Assembly (NCBI GenBank): GCA_048213135.1 | Contig: PS015028.1 | Location: 1 to 40,846, forward strand | Source: Reclinomonas americana ATCC 50394 | Lineage: Eukaryota; Jakobida; Jakobea; Jakobida | Direction: 5' to 3' | DNA length: 40,846 nt | In this document: in pieces, positions 1 to 10,601 of the stretch | Numbering within the stretch: the stretch's first letter is position 1 | Layout of the letters: the number at the start of each line of letters is the position of its first letter | Translations under genes and position numbers: made by a program | The notes under the pieces: model-generated | Databases searched by the model: none | Told to the model about the DNA's origin: nothing | What the model saw: only the letters and a program-made list of their open reading frames with translations

Positions 1-3000
1 CCCCTGGGAGTCCAGCGAGGCGCAGCGTGCGAGCATTCAACGAGCCAAGCGGTGCGCGTGCCACGTGTTTTTTTGGTTGACCTCTCTGCGAGCATGCACT
101 AATACTGCTGGCATACATGCAGTGAGGAGTACGAGATCTACAAGCGCCAGTGGACCAGCATCACACCGGCACAGGAGGCGCAGTTCACCAAGTTCAGGGA
201 GCGCAAGGCTCGCGTCGGTGCGTGTCACTCTCACTGTGCGTCGCTCACCTCCTCTGCTCACTTGCACAACAGAAAAGGACGTGGTGCGCACGGATCGCTC
301 GACCACATTCTTCGAGAACGACGACGACCCCAACCTCAAAATGCTGAACGACATTCTCGTCACCTACTCGTTCTACAACTTCGACATTGGCTACTGCCAG
401 GGAATGAGCGACTTGCTGGCCCCGATTTTGGTCATTATGGAGGACGAAGCCGACGCTTTCTGGTGCTTTGCCGGTCTCATGACACACACGGTGAGTGGGT
501 GGGCCGGTCTCCCATTTACCAAGAGGAGTCTCGTGCTCATTTTTTATGTGCTCCAGACGCGCAACNNNNNNNNNNNNNNNNNNNNNNNNNNNNNNNNNNN
601 NNNNNNNNNNNNNNNNNNNNNNNNNNNNNNNNNNNNNNNNNNNNNNNNNNNNNNNNNNNNNNNNNNNNNNNNNNNNNNNNNNNNNNNNNNNNNNNNNNNN
701 NNNNNNNNNNNNNNNNNNNNNNNNNNNNNNNNNNNNNNNNNNNNNNNNNNNNNNNNNNNNNNNNNNNNNNNNNNNNNNNNNNNNNNNNNNNNNNNNNNNN
801 NNNNNNNNNNNNNNNNNNNNNNNNNNNNNNNNNNNNNNNNNNNNNNNNNNNNNNNNNNNNNNNNNNNNNNNNNNNNNNNNNNNNNNNNNNNNNNNNNNNN
901 NNNNNNNNNNNNNNNNNNNNNNNNNNNNNNNNNNNNNNNNNNNNNNNNNNNNNNNNNNNNNNNNNNNNNNNNNNNNNNNNNNNNNNNNNNNNNNNNNNNN
1001 NNNNNNNNNNNNNNNNNNNNNNNNNNNNNNNNNNNNNNNNNNNNNNNNNNNNNNNNNNNNNNNNNNNNNNNNNNNNNNNNNNNNNNNNNNNNNNNNNNNN
1101 NNNNNNNNNNNNNNNNNNNNNNNNNNNNNNNNNNNNNNNNNNNNNNNNNNNNNNNNNNNNNNNNNNNNNNNNNNNNNNNNNNNNNNNNNNNNNNNNNNNN
1201 NNNNNNNNNNNNNNNNNNNTTCTTGCGCGACGGCCAGGGCATTCACACCCAGTTGATGCAAGTCGTGAATCTGTGCAAGCTGCTCGATCACGAGTTGTTC
1301 ATGTACCTCGGTTCGTGCCCCTTCTAGCATGTCGCGCCGGCGTTTCGTGCCTCAACCCCCTTTGGCACCCTATTGCAGACACACACAACGCCTCCAACTT
1401 CTTCTTCGCCTTCCGGTGGATCATTGTGCATTTCAAGCGCGAGTTTGACTTTGTCGCAGTGATGCGGTTGTGGGAGGTAGCGTACGCGAACCCCGGTCTG
1501 TTGTTGTTGTCACGTCCTGACGCACCGCAAATCAGGTGATCTGGACTCACGAGCCGACGTACCATTGGCCGGTGTTCATGGCGCTGGCAATTCTATTCAA
1601 GCAAAAGTCGATCATCATGGCGCAGGAGCTGGAGTTTGACGAGATTCTGCAGCACATGAACAAGTAAGCTTGTGGAACCGCCTTTTCTCTCATTGCTGTC
1701 CCCTCACGAACTCCTGCGCGCTAGGCTGACGGGCACACTGGATGCTGACGAGATCCTGCTGATTGGCGAGGCCCTCTTCAAGCGCTTCCAGCTCATTGTC
1801 GGCGACGACATGGACTGGGATATTGTCAATCAGCCCGACTTCTCCTTTGAGTTCGCCGACCTGACACAGGCCACCAAGACGGCGCGGAGACAGGCTGCTC
1901 AGCAGGAGGAACAACGGCGAATCCAGGAGGCCATTGAACGCGGCGAGGTGCCACCTAATCGCGTGGTCGCCCAGACCGACATCTTCTTTTCCGATCTGCC
2001 CGGCGGCAGCAGCAGTGCACCAGCACCTGCACCGGCCGCCGCACCGCCCGTAGTNNNNNNNNNNNNNNNNNNNNNNNNNNNNNNNNNNNNNNNNNNNNNN
2101 NNNNNNNNNNNNNNNNNNNNNNNNNNNNNNNNNNNNNNNNNNNNNNNNNNNNNNNNNNNNNNNNNNNNNNNNNNNNNNNNNNNNNNNNNNNNNNNNNNNN
2201 NNNNNNNNNNNNNNNNNNNNNNNNNNNNNNNNNNNNNNNNNNNNNNNNNNNNNNNNNNNNNNNNNNNNNNNNNNNNNNNNNNNNNNNNNNNNNNNNNNNN
2301 NNNNNNNNNNNNNNNNNNNNNNNNNNNNNNNNNNNNNNNNNNNNNNNNNNNNNNNNNNNNNNNNNNNNNNNNNNNNNNNNNNNNNNNNNNNNNNNNNNNN
2401 NNNNNNNNNNNNNNNNNNNNNNNNNNNNNNNNNNNNNNNNNNNNNNNNNNNNNNNNNNNNNNNNNNNNNNNNNNNNNNNNNNNNNNNNNNNNNNNNNNNN
2501 NNNNNNNNNNNNNNNNNNNNNNNNNNNNNNNNNNNNNNNNNNNNNNNNNNNNNNNNNNNNNNNNNNNNNNNNNNNNNNNNNNNNNNNNNNNNNNNNNNNN
2601 NNNNNNNNNNNNNNNNNNNNNNNNNNNNNNNNNNNNNNNNNNNNNNNNNNNNNNNNNNNNNNNNNNNNNNNNNNNNNNNNNNNNNNNNNNNNNNNNNNNN
2701 NNNNNNNNNNNNNNNNNNNNNNNNNNNNNNNNNNNNNNNNNNNNNNNNNNNNNNNNNNNNNNNNNNNNNNNNNNNNNNNNNNNNNNNNNNNNNNNNNNNN
2801 NNNNNNNNNNNNNNNNNNNNNNNNNNNNNNNNNNNNNNNNNNNNNNNNNNNNNNNNNNNNNNNNNNNNNNNNNNNNNNNNNNNNNNNNNNNNNNNNNNNN
2901 NNNNNNNNNNNNNNNNNNNNNNNNNNNNNNNNNNNNNNNNNNNNNNNNNNNNNNNNNNGGGAGAGAGTGACACGAGACAGCCAGTTTATCATGTTGCAGG

Positions 3001-3077
3001 GTGAGCTGCTCTCGCTGGTCGTATACACGCTTGTCGGAGAGGAAGGAGAAGAGGCAGAGGAGCAATCACAACTCTAG
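1..3077 (+). CDS. TBC1D15: TBC-domain Rab GTPase-activating protein (TBC1D15/17 type), 5' partial, interrupted by two gaps
   Basis: Accelerates GTP hydrolysis on Rab GTPases in membrane traffic. Visible exons: 1-51, 123-217, 273-490, 557-565 (into a gap), 1220-1310, 1379-1476, 1536-1663 and 1725-2054 (into a gap). Phases agree wherever both sides are visible. The protein begins mid-domain with PWESSEAQR, as in the TBC1D15 TBC domain. The catalytic arginine-finger motif (VEKDVVRTDR, an IxxDxxR match) and glutamine finger (GYCQGMSDLL) are both present, followed by EADAFWCF, FRWIIVHFKREF and a MRLWE motif. After the domain come a charged helix and an Ala/Pro-rich stretch (SAPAPAPAAAPP). A short open frame after the second gap (2959-3077, ending [15 protein letters not shown]) may be the C-terminus, but could belong to another gene. 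The start lies upstream of the window. Domain assignment is secure; the 3' end is not. Confidence 0.88.
566..1219. other. assembly gap (N run) inside the TBC domain
   Basis: Unsequenced stretch of 654 N. It removes the middle of the TBC domain, between TRN and FLRDGQGIHTQL. Confidence 1.
2055..2958. other. assembly gap (N run) near the TBC gene 3' end
   Basis: 904 N. Any exon or gene boundary between the TBC C-terminal region and the open frame at 2959-3077 is hidden here. Confidence 1.
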
Positions 3078-3307
3078 AAGTGGCCGTCACGGAAATTCCT
3101 GGACACACCGCCACCCGACGCCGGCGACGCTCCCCGTGCTGGTGAGCTGCCGGCCGCCTGCAGATCGTCAATGAGCATGGCGGCGGTGCTCCGCGCAGCA
3201 GGCGGCTGTGCTGGCGCCGGCGACAGCTGTCGCTCGGGTGCGGCCGAGGCGGGCATGAACACCACACCCGACNNNNNNNNNNNNNNNNNNNNTCTACGTT
3301 CCTTCAT
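3074..3307 (-). CDS. possible small ORF (about 77 aa), coding-like, unidentified
   Basis: An open frame runs from an ATG at 3307 (overlapping the MnmE stop as ATGA) to a TAG at 3076-3074, crossing a 20-N gap. Its codons have the GC-rich third positions of nearby real exons, and its product is rich in Ala/Pro/Ser (for example [13 protein letters not shown], then [10 protein letters not shown]), ending [10 protein letters not shown] recognise no family. It could be a genuine short gene, the last exon of something hidden by the gap, or a chance frame in MnmE 3' UTR. Its TAG shares the palindrome CTAG with the TAG of the plus-strand frame ending at 3077. Confidence 0.25.
   Translation of the reverse strand: MKERRXXXXXXXSGVVFMPASAAPERQLSPAPAQPPAARSTAAMLIDDLQAAGSSPARGASPASGGGVSRNFRDGHF
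3273..3292. other. assembly gap (20 N)
   Basis: Short N run just downstream of the MnmE stop codon. A length of exactly 20 may be a placeholder, so the reading frame across it is unreliable. Confidence 1.
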
Positions 3308-5433
3308 TTGCCGATGCAGAAATCACGAAAGATGATGTCCAGCAGTTGCTCCACGTCGACCTTGCCGGTGAACGCACCGAGACTGTCAGTCGCACAGGTG
3401 AGTGCCATGGAAATAGAGGGAGGAGGCGGTAAGGCGCACACGGACCTGTTCATGGCCATTCGCAGCATTTCGGCAAGTATCACCGGCTCTGCCACGCTCC
3501 ACTCTGCACGATGATGAGCCCATGCAGAGGAAAGTCTCATTCACCGCACACACACACGCACCGTCAATCACACGTTGCGTGTGCGACAAGCATTCGCGCA
3601 AGTGATGCAGGTGCCGTTCGCGAGTGACGACAATCGACGACACTTCCGTGGTCTCTAGCCTGCACGTACATGGAATCGGTCAGCTGCTGGTGGCGTGGCA
3701 GAGCGAGTCACATGACAAGACGCACCGCGCGGCAATCTGCTTGGTCAACACGCGCAGAAAGCGATCCACGCCATGTTGCGTGTGACAACTGATGGCAATC
3801 GGTGCCGTCGCGTCGTCCACGTCGACATTCGATCGATCCTGAGCATCGCACTTGTTCCACACCACCAGTGTGTCTTCGGTGTGCAAGTGCGCCAGTGATT
3901 CGGGTACTCTCCAATCGCTGATGGGGACGCTGGCGTCGAGCAGCGGCGTGGCGTCCAACACCAGAAGTCGGAGATCCGCATCGTGAAATCTGTTTTGCGG
4001 AACTCGGTGAGTAGGGGTTGTCGTTCTTGTACAAACAACGGGTTAGCGCACCTGGCCAGTGCTCGGTTCATGCCCTCGCGCTCGAGTGGATCGTCCGTGG
4101 CCTCACGAATACCTGCCGTGTCGGCCAACACCGTGGCGTAGCCGCCCAGATCGAGCGTCACTTCGATCACATCGCGAGTCGTTCCAGGCCGGTTGCTGAC
4201 CATGGCCACGTCTCGCTGAGCTGCAGGCTTCACGGTGAGATGACAGACACCAAGATCAACATATGACACACAGACACACCGAGCAAGTTCATTAGCGTGC
4301 TCTTGCCAGCATTTGGTGGCCCCACAATCGCCACGTGCACGCCCTGTCGAACCGCCATGCCGCGACGATGATCCTTCAACACGCGTTCAATACTCGACGC
4401 CACACTGCGGGTCTTGTCGAGCACTGCAAGGCGTGGTCAACAACAACCACAGACCGTCATCAGTCACCAGTCACCAACCGAGATCGCGCGTCTCCACCGG
4501 GATATCCTCATCGTCGCCAAAGTCAATAAACGCCTCAATGTACGCCAACGCCGTGCTGAGCTCGCGTCGCAGCGCCTGGATCTCGGCCGACGACTGGCCC
4601 TGTAAAGTCGATGAGCACACGAAGACCGCACCTGCGAACAACAACATGCAGACCGTCATTTGCCGCAGCGCTTGCTTGCGCTGCGCTTCGGTCTCAGCCT
4701 GCCTGACGCGCGACGACAAAACTCCCATGAGAGACACACACACACACAAGTCGACCGCGCAACACACACCACGCAACATGAATGAGGTCGGCCACGCCCT
4801 CCACCTTGGTCAAATCCAGCTTCTGATTCTCAAACGCTCTCCTCGTGAACTCGCCCGCCTCCGCTGGTCGCACATTGAACACCTCCTCCTCCTCACCCCT
4901 GTCCGCACTCACTCGCCGCCCATGCAACGCACTCAACGCCGCATGCAGTGCCCGAATCACTGCGCCACTCCCATGCGTATGAAACTCCACAACATGCTCC
5001 CCTGTGTAACTCCTCGGCGCTGCACACACACACTCAGCACACGCGCATGAGAAAGACAATAGAGACTGACTGACCAAAGAACTGCAACAGAATGCCGCGA
5101 TCAATCAACTCGCCACTCTGCGGATGCACAAAGTCGCGCACATGCACCATGCTCCCCGACGACTGCACAGGAAGCGGTCTTTGCACACATGAGCGACAGA
5201 CAAGAGAGAGAGAGACAAGTGCGCATTTGTGTACTTTGTTCCTCCTCTGCACAAGGCACGCGCGATCCACATGGCCTGTGGCCCAGAGACACGTGTCACA
5301 CTCAGTCCGCACCGTCCAGAGCCGCCAGAGCACAGTGCAAACACACTGGCCAACATCAGAAAGAGTCACTCACACACAGACAGACAGACACACGATCAAC
5401 TGATCACGTGTGACTGTGCGACTGTGAGAGCAT
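3304..5433 (-). CDS. GTPBP3: tRNA uridine-5-carboxymethylaminomethyl modification GTPase (MnmE / GTPBP3 / MSS1)
   Basis: With MnmG, modifies the wobble uridine of tRNAs, normally in mitochondria. Twelve exons (minus order): 5433-5408, 5345-5235, 5178-5075, 5019-4778, 4698-4654, 4599-4479, 4423-4280, 4220-4052, 3989-3726, 3659-3562, 3503-3446 and 3382-3304. All phases match and the total is 1461 nt (486 aa), normal for the family. The N-terminal formyl-THF-binding domain has [19 protein letters not shown] and [14 protein letters not shown], then [13 protein letters not shown]. The G domain has P-loop GPPNAGKST (251-259), GTTRD (277-281), DTAG (298-301) and NKCD (366-369). The diagnostic C-terminal FCIGK (482-486) with its catalytic Cys is intact. 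The start was chosen because exon 1 (MLSQSHSH) joins in phase. It gives only about nine residues before the conserved core, with no clear mitochondrial presequence, so an upstream exon is possible. Confidence 0.96.
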
Positions 5434-5435
5434 CG

Positions 5436-5683
5436 ATGGGCTACTTCTTCACGTTGCGTCTTCTCGTTGCATGTGTGTGTACGCGCGTGTGTGTGACTGA
5501 GAGAGAGAGAGAGATGCGTTGTCGCCCTCTGTGTGCTCACTCACTGACACACACATCGCTCACAGTATCCTGTCGTACTTGTCGCTGTACGTGGCAGTGG
5601 CGTTCCTCGCGTTGTGCTTGGGTGCGTTGCTCATTGTCGCGTGCGTGCTTGTGTGTGTTGTGGCAATGGCACTCACACGCGCG

Positions 5684-5714
<31 letters not shown>

Positions 5715-6651
5715 GCTCAGCATGCGGCTTGTATTACGTTGCGCTCTGACACGCATGTCTCTCTGTGCACTCTGTCTCACACGCTCACTCACCTCAATTT
5801 CGTTCACAGCTGGCCGAGTTGGCAGAGGAGTACACGTACATTTTCCGCAACACGCTCAAGTACTCTATCTGGGTGCGTGCTGCCTCTCTCTCACACACAC
5901 ACTCTTGCACACACTCACTCACTCTCTTGCACGCACAGGTGGTCGTCGGGCTGCATGCGTTGCACTGGTTGTTTGATGGCATGCCACTGATCGCCTGTGC
6001 ATTCGGTGAGAGACCCCTTTGCCCGACTGCATGCCATAGCCTTGTGACTCATTCTGCGAGCCAGGCATCGGTGCGCACTTGTGCTACAACAGCCTGCTGC
6101 GGCGGTATCCGTTCTTTGATTACCGGTGCGATTGCCTGCTTGTGTGCCTGCCTGCCTGCCTGCCTCACATTGTCGCTGATGACTGTGTTTTCTCGTGCTC
6201 AGCGGTGTCACGTTCATTGGCTCGTGTGGTGCGTTTGTCTGTGTGTGAGTATTGCGTTGATGGGCTGACACTGAGAGTGATTGGCGACGGCGACAGTGTG
6301 CTTTGTGGTCAGCCACCTGTTGTGGTACAACTTTTTCGTGTCGCCCGAGGGTCTGGAGTACACCATGTCCGACATTCTGTGCTTCTACTTTTACGCCGTG
6401 TGGATGGTGCGTACCGACGACGGCACAGCTGACGGTCAACTGTCTGTCTCCCACTTCTCTTTCGTCGTCTTCTCGTTCTTGTGTTATTGTTGTTGTGGTG
6501 GTGGTGGTGGTTTTTTCTTCTTCTGTGCCCTTATTCCTTGTCGTCTTCTTGTTCTTGTTGTTGGTGTTGCTGCTGTTGTTGTTGTAGTTGTTGTCGTCGT
6601 CGTTGGTGTTGTTGTTGTCGTCGTCGTCGTCGATGTTGCTGTTGCTGTTGT

Positions 6652-6683
<32 letters not shown>

Positions 6684-7045
6684 TTCTTCTCCTCCTCCTT
6701 AATGTTCTTCTTCTTCTTGTTGTTGTTGTTGTTGTTGTTGTTTTTCTTCTTCTTCTCCTCCTCCTCCGTCCTCCTCCTTTGCCGTCATCTCCTCTCCCTC
6801 TTCCTAAACTCGACTGTGCATTGCAGGTTCCGTTTGGCTTCTTCATCTCGCTGTCGGTGACCGAGCTGTCGCTTCCGGGCGCCGACGATGGTACGCACCC
6901 TCTTGCATTCACCCAGGCGATTCATTTCCTGACTCCGCATGCATGCACATGTACAGCTCCACGGAAAAACAAGCAGGTCAACCTGTTCAAGAGGATCGCC
7001 AGCTTATTCCGCAAGGACAAGGAGGCCGGCATGATCATCCACTGA
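5436..7045 (+). CDS. TEX261: TEX261 / Svp26 (Erv26) family COPII cargo adaptor, multi-pass membrane protein
   Basis: Family members are ER/Golgi membrane proteins that package other membrane proteins, such as glycosyltransferases, into COPII vesicles. Ten exons: 5436-5452, 5566-5621, 5721-5737, 5810-5872, 5939-6005, 6065-6125, 6203-6228, 6297-6406, 6827-6890 and 6957-7045. They sum to 570 nt (189 aa; the human protein is about 196). Family landmarks in order: MGYFFTILSYLSLYVAVAF, ACGLYYLAELAEEYT, a TM segment around VVVGLHALHWLF, SHLLWYNFF, FYFYAVWM, PFGFFISLSVTELSLP, and a basic C-terminal tail (NLFKRIASLFRKDKEAG). Exons 1 and 3 are only 17 nt. The 420-nt eighth intron is a GTT/CTT microsatellite that stays open in frame. 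The start codon faces the MnmE start with 2 bp between them. Confidence 0.95.
6407..6826 (+). repeat. GTT/GTC and CTT trinucleotide microsatellite inside TEX261 intron 8
   Basis: Interrupted runs of (GTT/GTC)n, then (CTT)n, then (GTT)n and (CTT/CTC)n fill about 6480-6780. The intron is six times longer than its neighbours because of this expansion. It has a normal GTGCGT donor at 6407 and TTGCAG acceptor at 6826. The T-rich tracts double as polypyrimidine tract. Confidence 0.9.
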
Positions 7046-7330
7046 GGAGGCAGAGAGAGAGCTTTGCCCATACATTTCTTTTTAAAAAAGGGCACGGCGA
7101 CCACATAAACAAACGTGTCGTAGAATCCACAGCAGCTTTGTGCATTCCTGCTTTCTCTCGTACTGTACCTGTGATGTCTCTGTTTCTGCTCATTCGAGAT
7201 GGTGATCTTCACGCAGCTCTTTCGATTATTAGTGCGGTATTGTGCTGGCTCGCTGATACAATCTGCAACAATCGGACAAACCACTCAACCGACGCACTTA
7301 CACACACTCACACAACACTCGAGCGCGCAA

Positions 7331-8118
7331 ATGGGGTGCTCCGCCAGCGCAGACTCCGACAGCGACAAAGAGTCACGAGGAGGAGGCCGCCGCGGTGCCA
7401 CTGGCAGCGACGATGTGGACCGAGTGGTGTCGACTCCACCTGCGCCCTTCCAGTCCTCAGCGGTTTGCAGACACAACAACACACACACACACGCGCGCGT
7501 GTGAGTCTCCTCTCTTGTGTCTCACTCGTGTGTGTTACACAAACAGTCGCGACGCAATCATGCTGTGCGTGCGTTGAAACAGACACTGCGCGAGTCAAAG
7601 GCCGCTCGTCAGGTTCGCCCTCTCTCTCCCCCTGTCTCTCTCTGCCTCTCACGCCCACTCACGCACACATGAGTAGAGCATCATCCGCTCTCGTCCACTG
7701 CCCATCGAGTTGGATCCTCTTGCGCAAGGAGCCGAGGGCAGCAACAGTGGACAAGGCGGAGGCGCCTCACTGCTGCTGACTCCACGAGGACGACAGCAGC
7801 AACAACAGCAGCAAGCACAGTCCACCAGTGAGGGAATCCACGCAGGCAGAGGTGCAGGTGCCAGCAGTCCTCAACGGTATCAACAGCAACAGCAACAGCA
7901 ACAGGGGGGAATCAACAGAGCACCCAGTAAGCTTCCGCCACTGGGCGGCAACAGCAGCAGCAGCAGCAAGGACTTGTTGGGAGTGGTGGCAGGTAAGCGC
8001 GAGTGACTTGTATACACGCAGTGAGCGCAAGGAGGGCCTTACGCCCATTCACGCAGCTCGACAAGTCGTCGTCGGTCGCACAGGGAGTCACTGGACGGCC
8101 GCGCGCCCGCTCTCATGA
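7331..8118 (+). CDS. Gln-rich protein with MGCSAS N-terminus, probably N-myristoylated; unidentified
   Basis: Four exons with consistent phase: 7331-7462, 7547-7612, 7677-7992 and 8057-8118 (191 aa). The N-terminus MGCSASADSD fits the N-myristoylation pattern (Gly2, Ser at position 6) with Cys3 available for palmitoylation, so membrane tethering is likely; this is inference. A short basic helix (RRNHAVRALKQTLRESKAAR) is followed by RPLPIELDPL and then low-complexity poly-Gln tracts at about 7790-7910. I recognise no domain. An alternative last-exon acceptor (the CAG before 8032) would extend the frame to 8236. It is kept separate from the next gene because both possible frames stop before the downstream ATG at 8281. 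Confidence 0.6.
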
Positions 8119-8280
8119 AGAACAAGAGGCGCGACGAAACAACACGTGTTCCTCACTCAGCACAGAATGGGAGCGCACCAATCAGGCTGCACAGAGCTCG
8201 AACATGGGAGCTCTACAACGCAGAACCAATCATTGATCGCGATCGATCAAATCGCTCGCTGCTTTTTGTTGCATAAACAC

Positions 8281-10542
8281 ATGAGCACCAACAGCTCCGC
8301 GTCGTCCTCTCTTGAATGGTCGAGCATCATGCGCATGGGCAGTGAACGCGCAGCAGCAAGTGCAGGTGCAGGAGCAGGTCCACCGACTCCACGCACACCT
8401 TCCCCGCGCACCACTCTCCTCAGTCACTCTCCCACGAGCGCTGCTGCTGCACTGGGCACTGCTGCAGCAGCCACAGCTGCACCAGTGCCGGCGGTGGCTC
8501 CACAGCGAGCAATCGATGCGCGTCTGCGGAAGCGACTCTCGCCACCGCGAACTGCCAGTGGAGAGTGGGTGGAAGGTGTGCGCACGCACTCTTTCACGTG
8601 CACTCTTACACACACACTTGCTCACTCGTGGATAGCACTGCGACGGTACACTGTGCGGTTGACGCGCACGTCGTCGTCACTGGATGCCACTGGTCGCACT
8701 GCTGGTGGTGGAGTTGGAGGCGCAGCTGCGCAGGGAGCTCGTGGTGGTGGTGGCGCAAGTCAAGAAGACAGCGATCCACTTGTGGGACTGCAGAGTGAGT
8801 GCGAGAGTGGCATTGGGATCTCATCGATCGATAGGCGATGCTGATTGACTGTGGTGCAGATACGTATCATGATCTGTCGGTGCAGGTGCAGAGCGCACGT
8901 GCCCGCAACGATCAGTTGACGAACAAGGCGCAGATGTTGCGGTCGATGGTCGATGATCGGCGGCGGCAAGTGGAGGATGCGAGCGAGAATGTGGAGCGGC
9001 TGCGCAAGGAGATTGCGATTGAGAGCATGTCGCCGGAGGAGCGGGCGCGGCAAGAGGCGCAGCAGAGGAGAGAGTTGGTGCATGAGTTGGAGGCGGTGGA
9101 GCGGCGGATCGATCATGAGTTGCCGGCGACGATCGCCAGTCTGGAGAACGACACGCGCCGACTGCGATACGCCAACGAGCATGTGAAGCGACAGGTCTTG
9201 TTGTGTGTGCGCGTTCTTGTCAAGTTGCCGCTCCCGACTCACGTGTGGCGCGCGTGTCGTAGTTGGCCGACACCAATGTGCTGGAGACGGCACGACAGCG
9301 TTTGCGAACGCTCGTGCGGTGGCGTGAGAGCTGTGCCAACACCGAAGCGCAGCAGTATACCGAAGTGGAGGTATGGTTGCTGCCACCCGCTTGTGTGTCT
9401 GTGTGTCTCTCATGTTCGCGGGCGGTACAGGCCATGAAAAAACGCATTCCCGACATGCGCGCAGCCACGCAGATGCAACGGGAGCAGCTGCGTGAGGAGC
9501 TGCATGCGATGGCCGAGGAGAACGACATGTTGCAGCAATTGGTGCGCGCAGTTTGCAAAGCACCTCCAAGGGCCTTTCGTTTTTTTGCTCATCGTGTGGG
9601 GTCGCAGAGCAAGGAACAACGACCCATCATGAATCGATACCTGCACGAGTACTTCGTGTCGGCGCGGTGTCGGTATCTGCACGCGCTGGGCGAGTACTAC
9701 CGCGATCAGGATGATCTCATTCACCAGGTGCGTCGAGGTCGCTCGTCCTCTCACACTTGCCCTGTGATGCTGAAATGGGTGGGGTTTCGCAGTACTGCAT
9801 ATGGCGATCGCAGTTCGAGATGATGCAGAACGTGGTGCTGCCGCGTCTCGACGACGAGATTGCGTCGTTCGGCAAGACGCGCCCGGCCAAACCGAAAGCA
9901 GGCGCCGAAGTGAAACACCAAATCAAGAGACGCCGTGCGCAGATGGAGTTCTGGCGCCGGCTGAGTCCCCATTTGCAGCGGTACCAGGAACATGGTCAGT
10001 GATGCACATGCGAGGCGATCAGAAGCACCAAGCCACAGTCTCACTTCTTGTTGCAGAACATCAGCGATGTGTGGAGCTGGAGGCGATTGCCAAGGCGTCG
10101 GATGTGGGCACGTTCCAGTCGATTCTCGGCCGCCTGCAAAGTGTCAACCAAGGTTCCCTCCCCCATCACCGTCGTTGTGCTTACCAACACACTGCGAACT
10201 CATCGCTCCCTGTGTTGCGTCACCTGCAGGTGTTCGAGATCGCGAGTGGCTGGAAAGCACCGGCCGTGCCGCCCCAGCCGGCCTCGAGCTCGTTCTCCAA
10301 CAGCTGCTCGACGACAAGAGCAAGGAGTTGGTGGAGACACAAAAGCGCGTCGCCGAGCTGCGGCGCAGACTGAATGAGGTGAGGCTCTATTCCTGCACCA
10401 CGCAGTGCATCTTCTTTCTCACCTCGAGCACCTCCAGCGCGCTCCAACACCAGTGGAATTACTCGACATGATGGATGTAGGTGGTGCGGGGAGTGGCAAT
10501 CTCTCGCTGCTGGACTCGACCTTTGGCTCCGAGCGACAGTGA
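8281..10542 (+). CDS. coiled-coil protein of about 559 aa, family not identified
   Basis: Ten exons: 8281-8575, 8636-8794, 8860-9194, 9263-9370, 9431-9541, 9608-9727, 9793-9994, 10057-10152, 10230-10378 and 10438-10542. Total 1680 nt with every phase consistent. Residues 1-150 are Ala/Ser/Pro-rich and disordered (PPTPRTPSPRTTLLSHSP). From about 152 to the end the protein is almost entirely heptad-like helix rich in Glu/Arg/Gln, for example RLRKEIAIESMSPEERAR and LEAVERRIDHELPATIASLE, broken by a less charged segment around NRYLHEYFVSARCRYLHALG. The C-terminus is acidic/Gly (LLDSTFGSERQ). The overall look resembles cytoskeletal or spindle coiled-coil subunits (augmin-like is one possibility), but I cannot support a name. 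The start at MSTNSS is the first ATG after the upstream gene's stop. Confidence 0.75.
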
Positions 10543-10601
10543 GCCAGGCGTAGTGAAACCAACAGCACACCGCAAATTCGTTTTCCTTCATTGTTGCGAC
10601 A

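Noticed and set aside
4018-5403. Plus-strand open frames opposite MnmE
   Set aside because: They are antisense shadows: the minus strand gives a complete, phase-consistent MnmE with all GTPase motifs.
6407-6826. Long Val/Leu-rich reading frame read as a coding exon of TEX261
   Set aside because: It has canonical splice ends, is microsatellite sequence, and removing it restores the exact TEX261 family alignment (FYAVWM joined to VPFGFF).
7331-10542. One fused gene covering the MGCSAS protein and the coiled-coil protein
   Set aside because: Both possible last-exon frames of the first gene stop (8118 or 8236) before the ATG at 8281, and each model is separately phase-complete.
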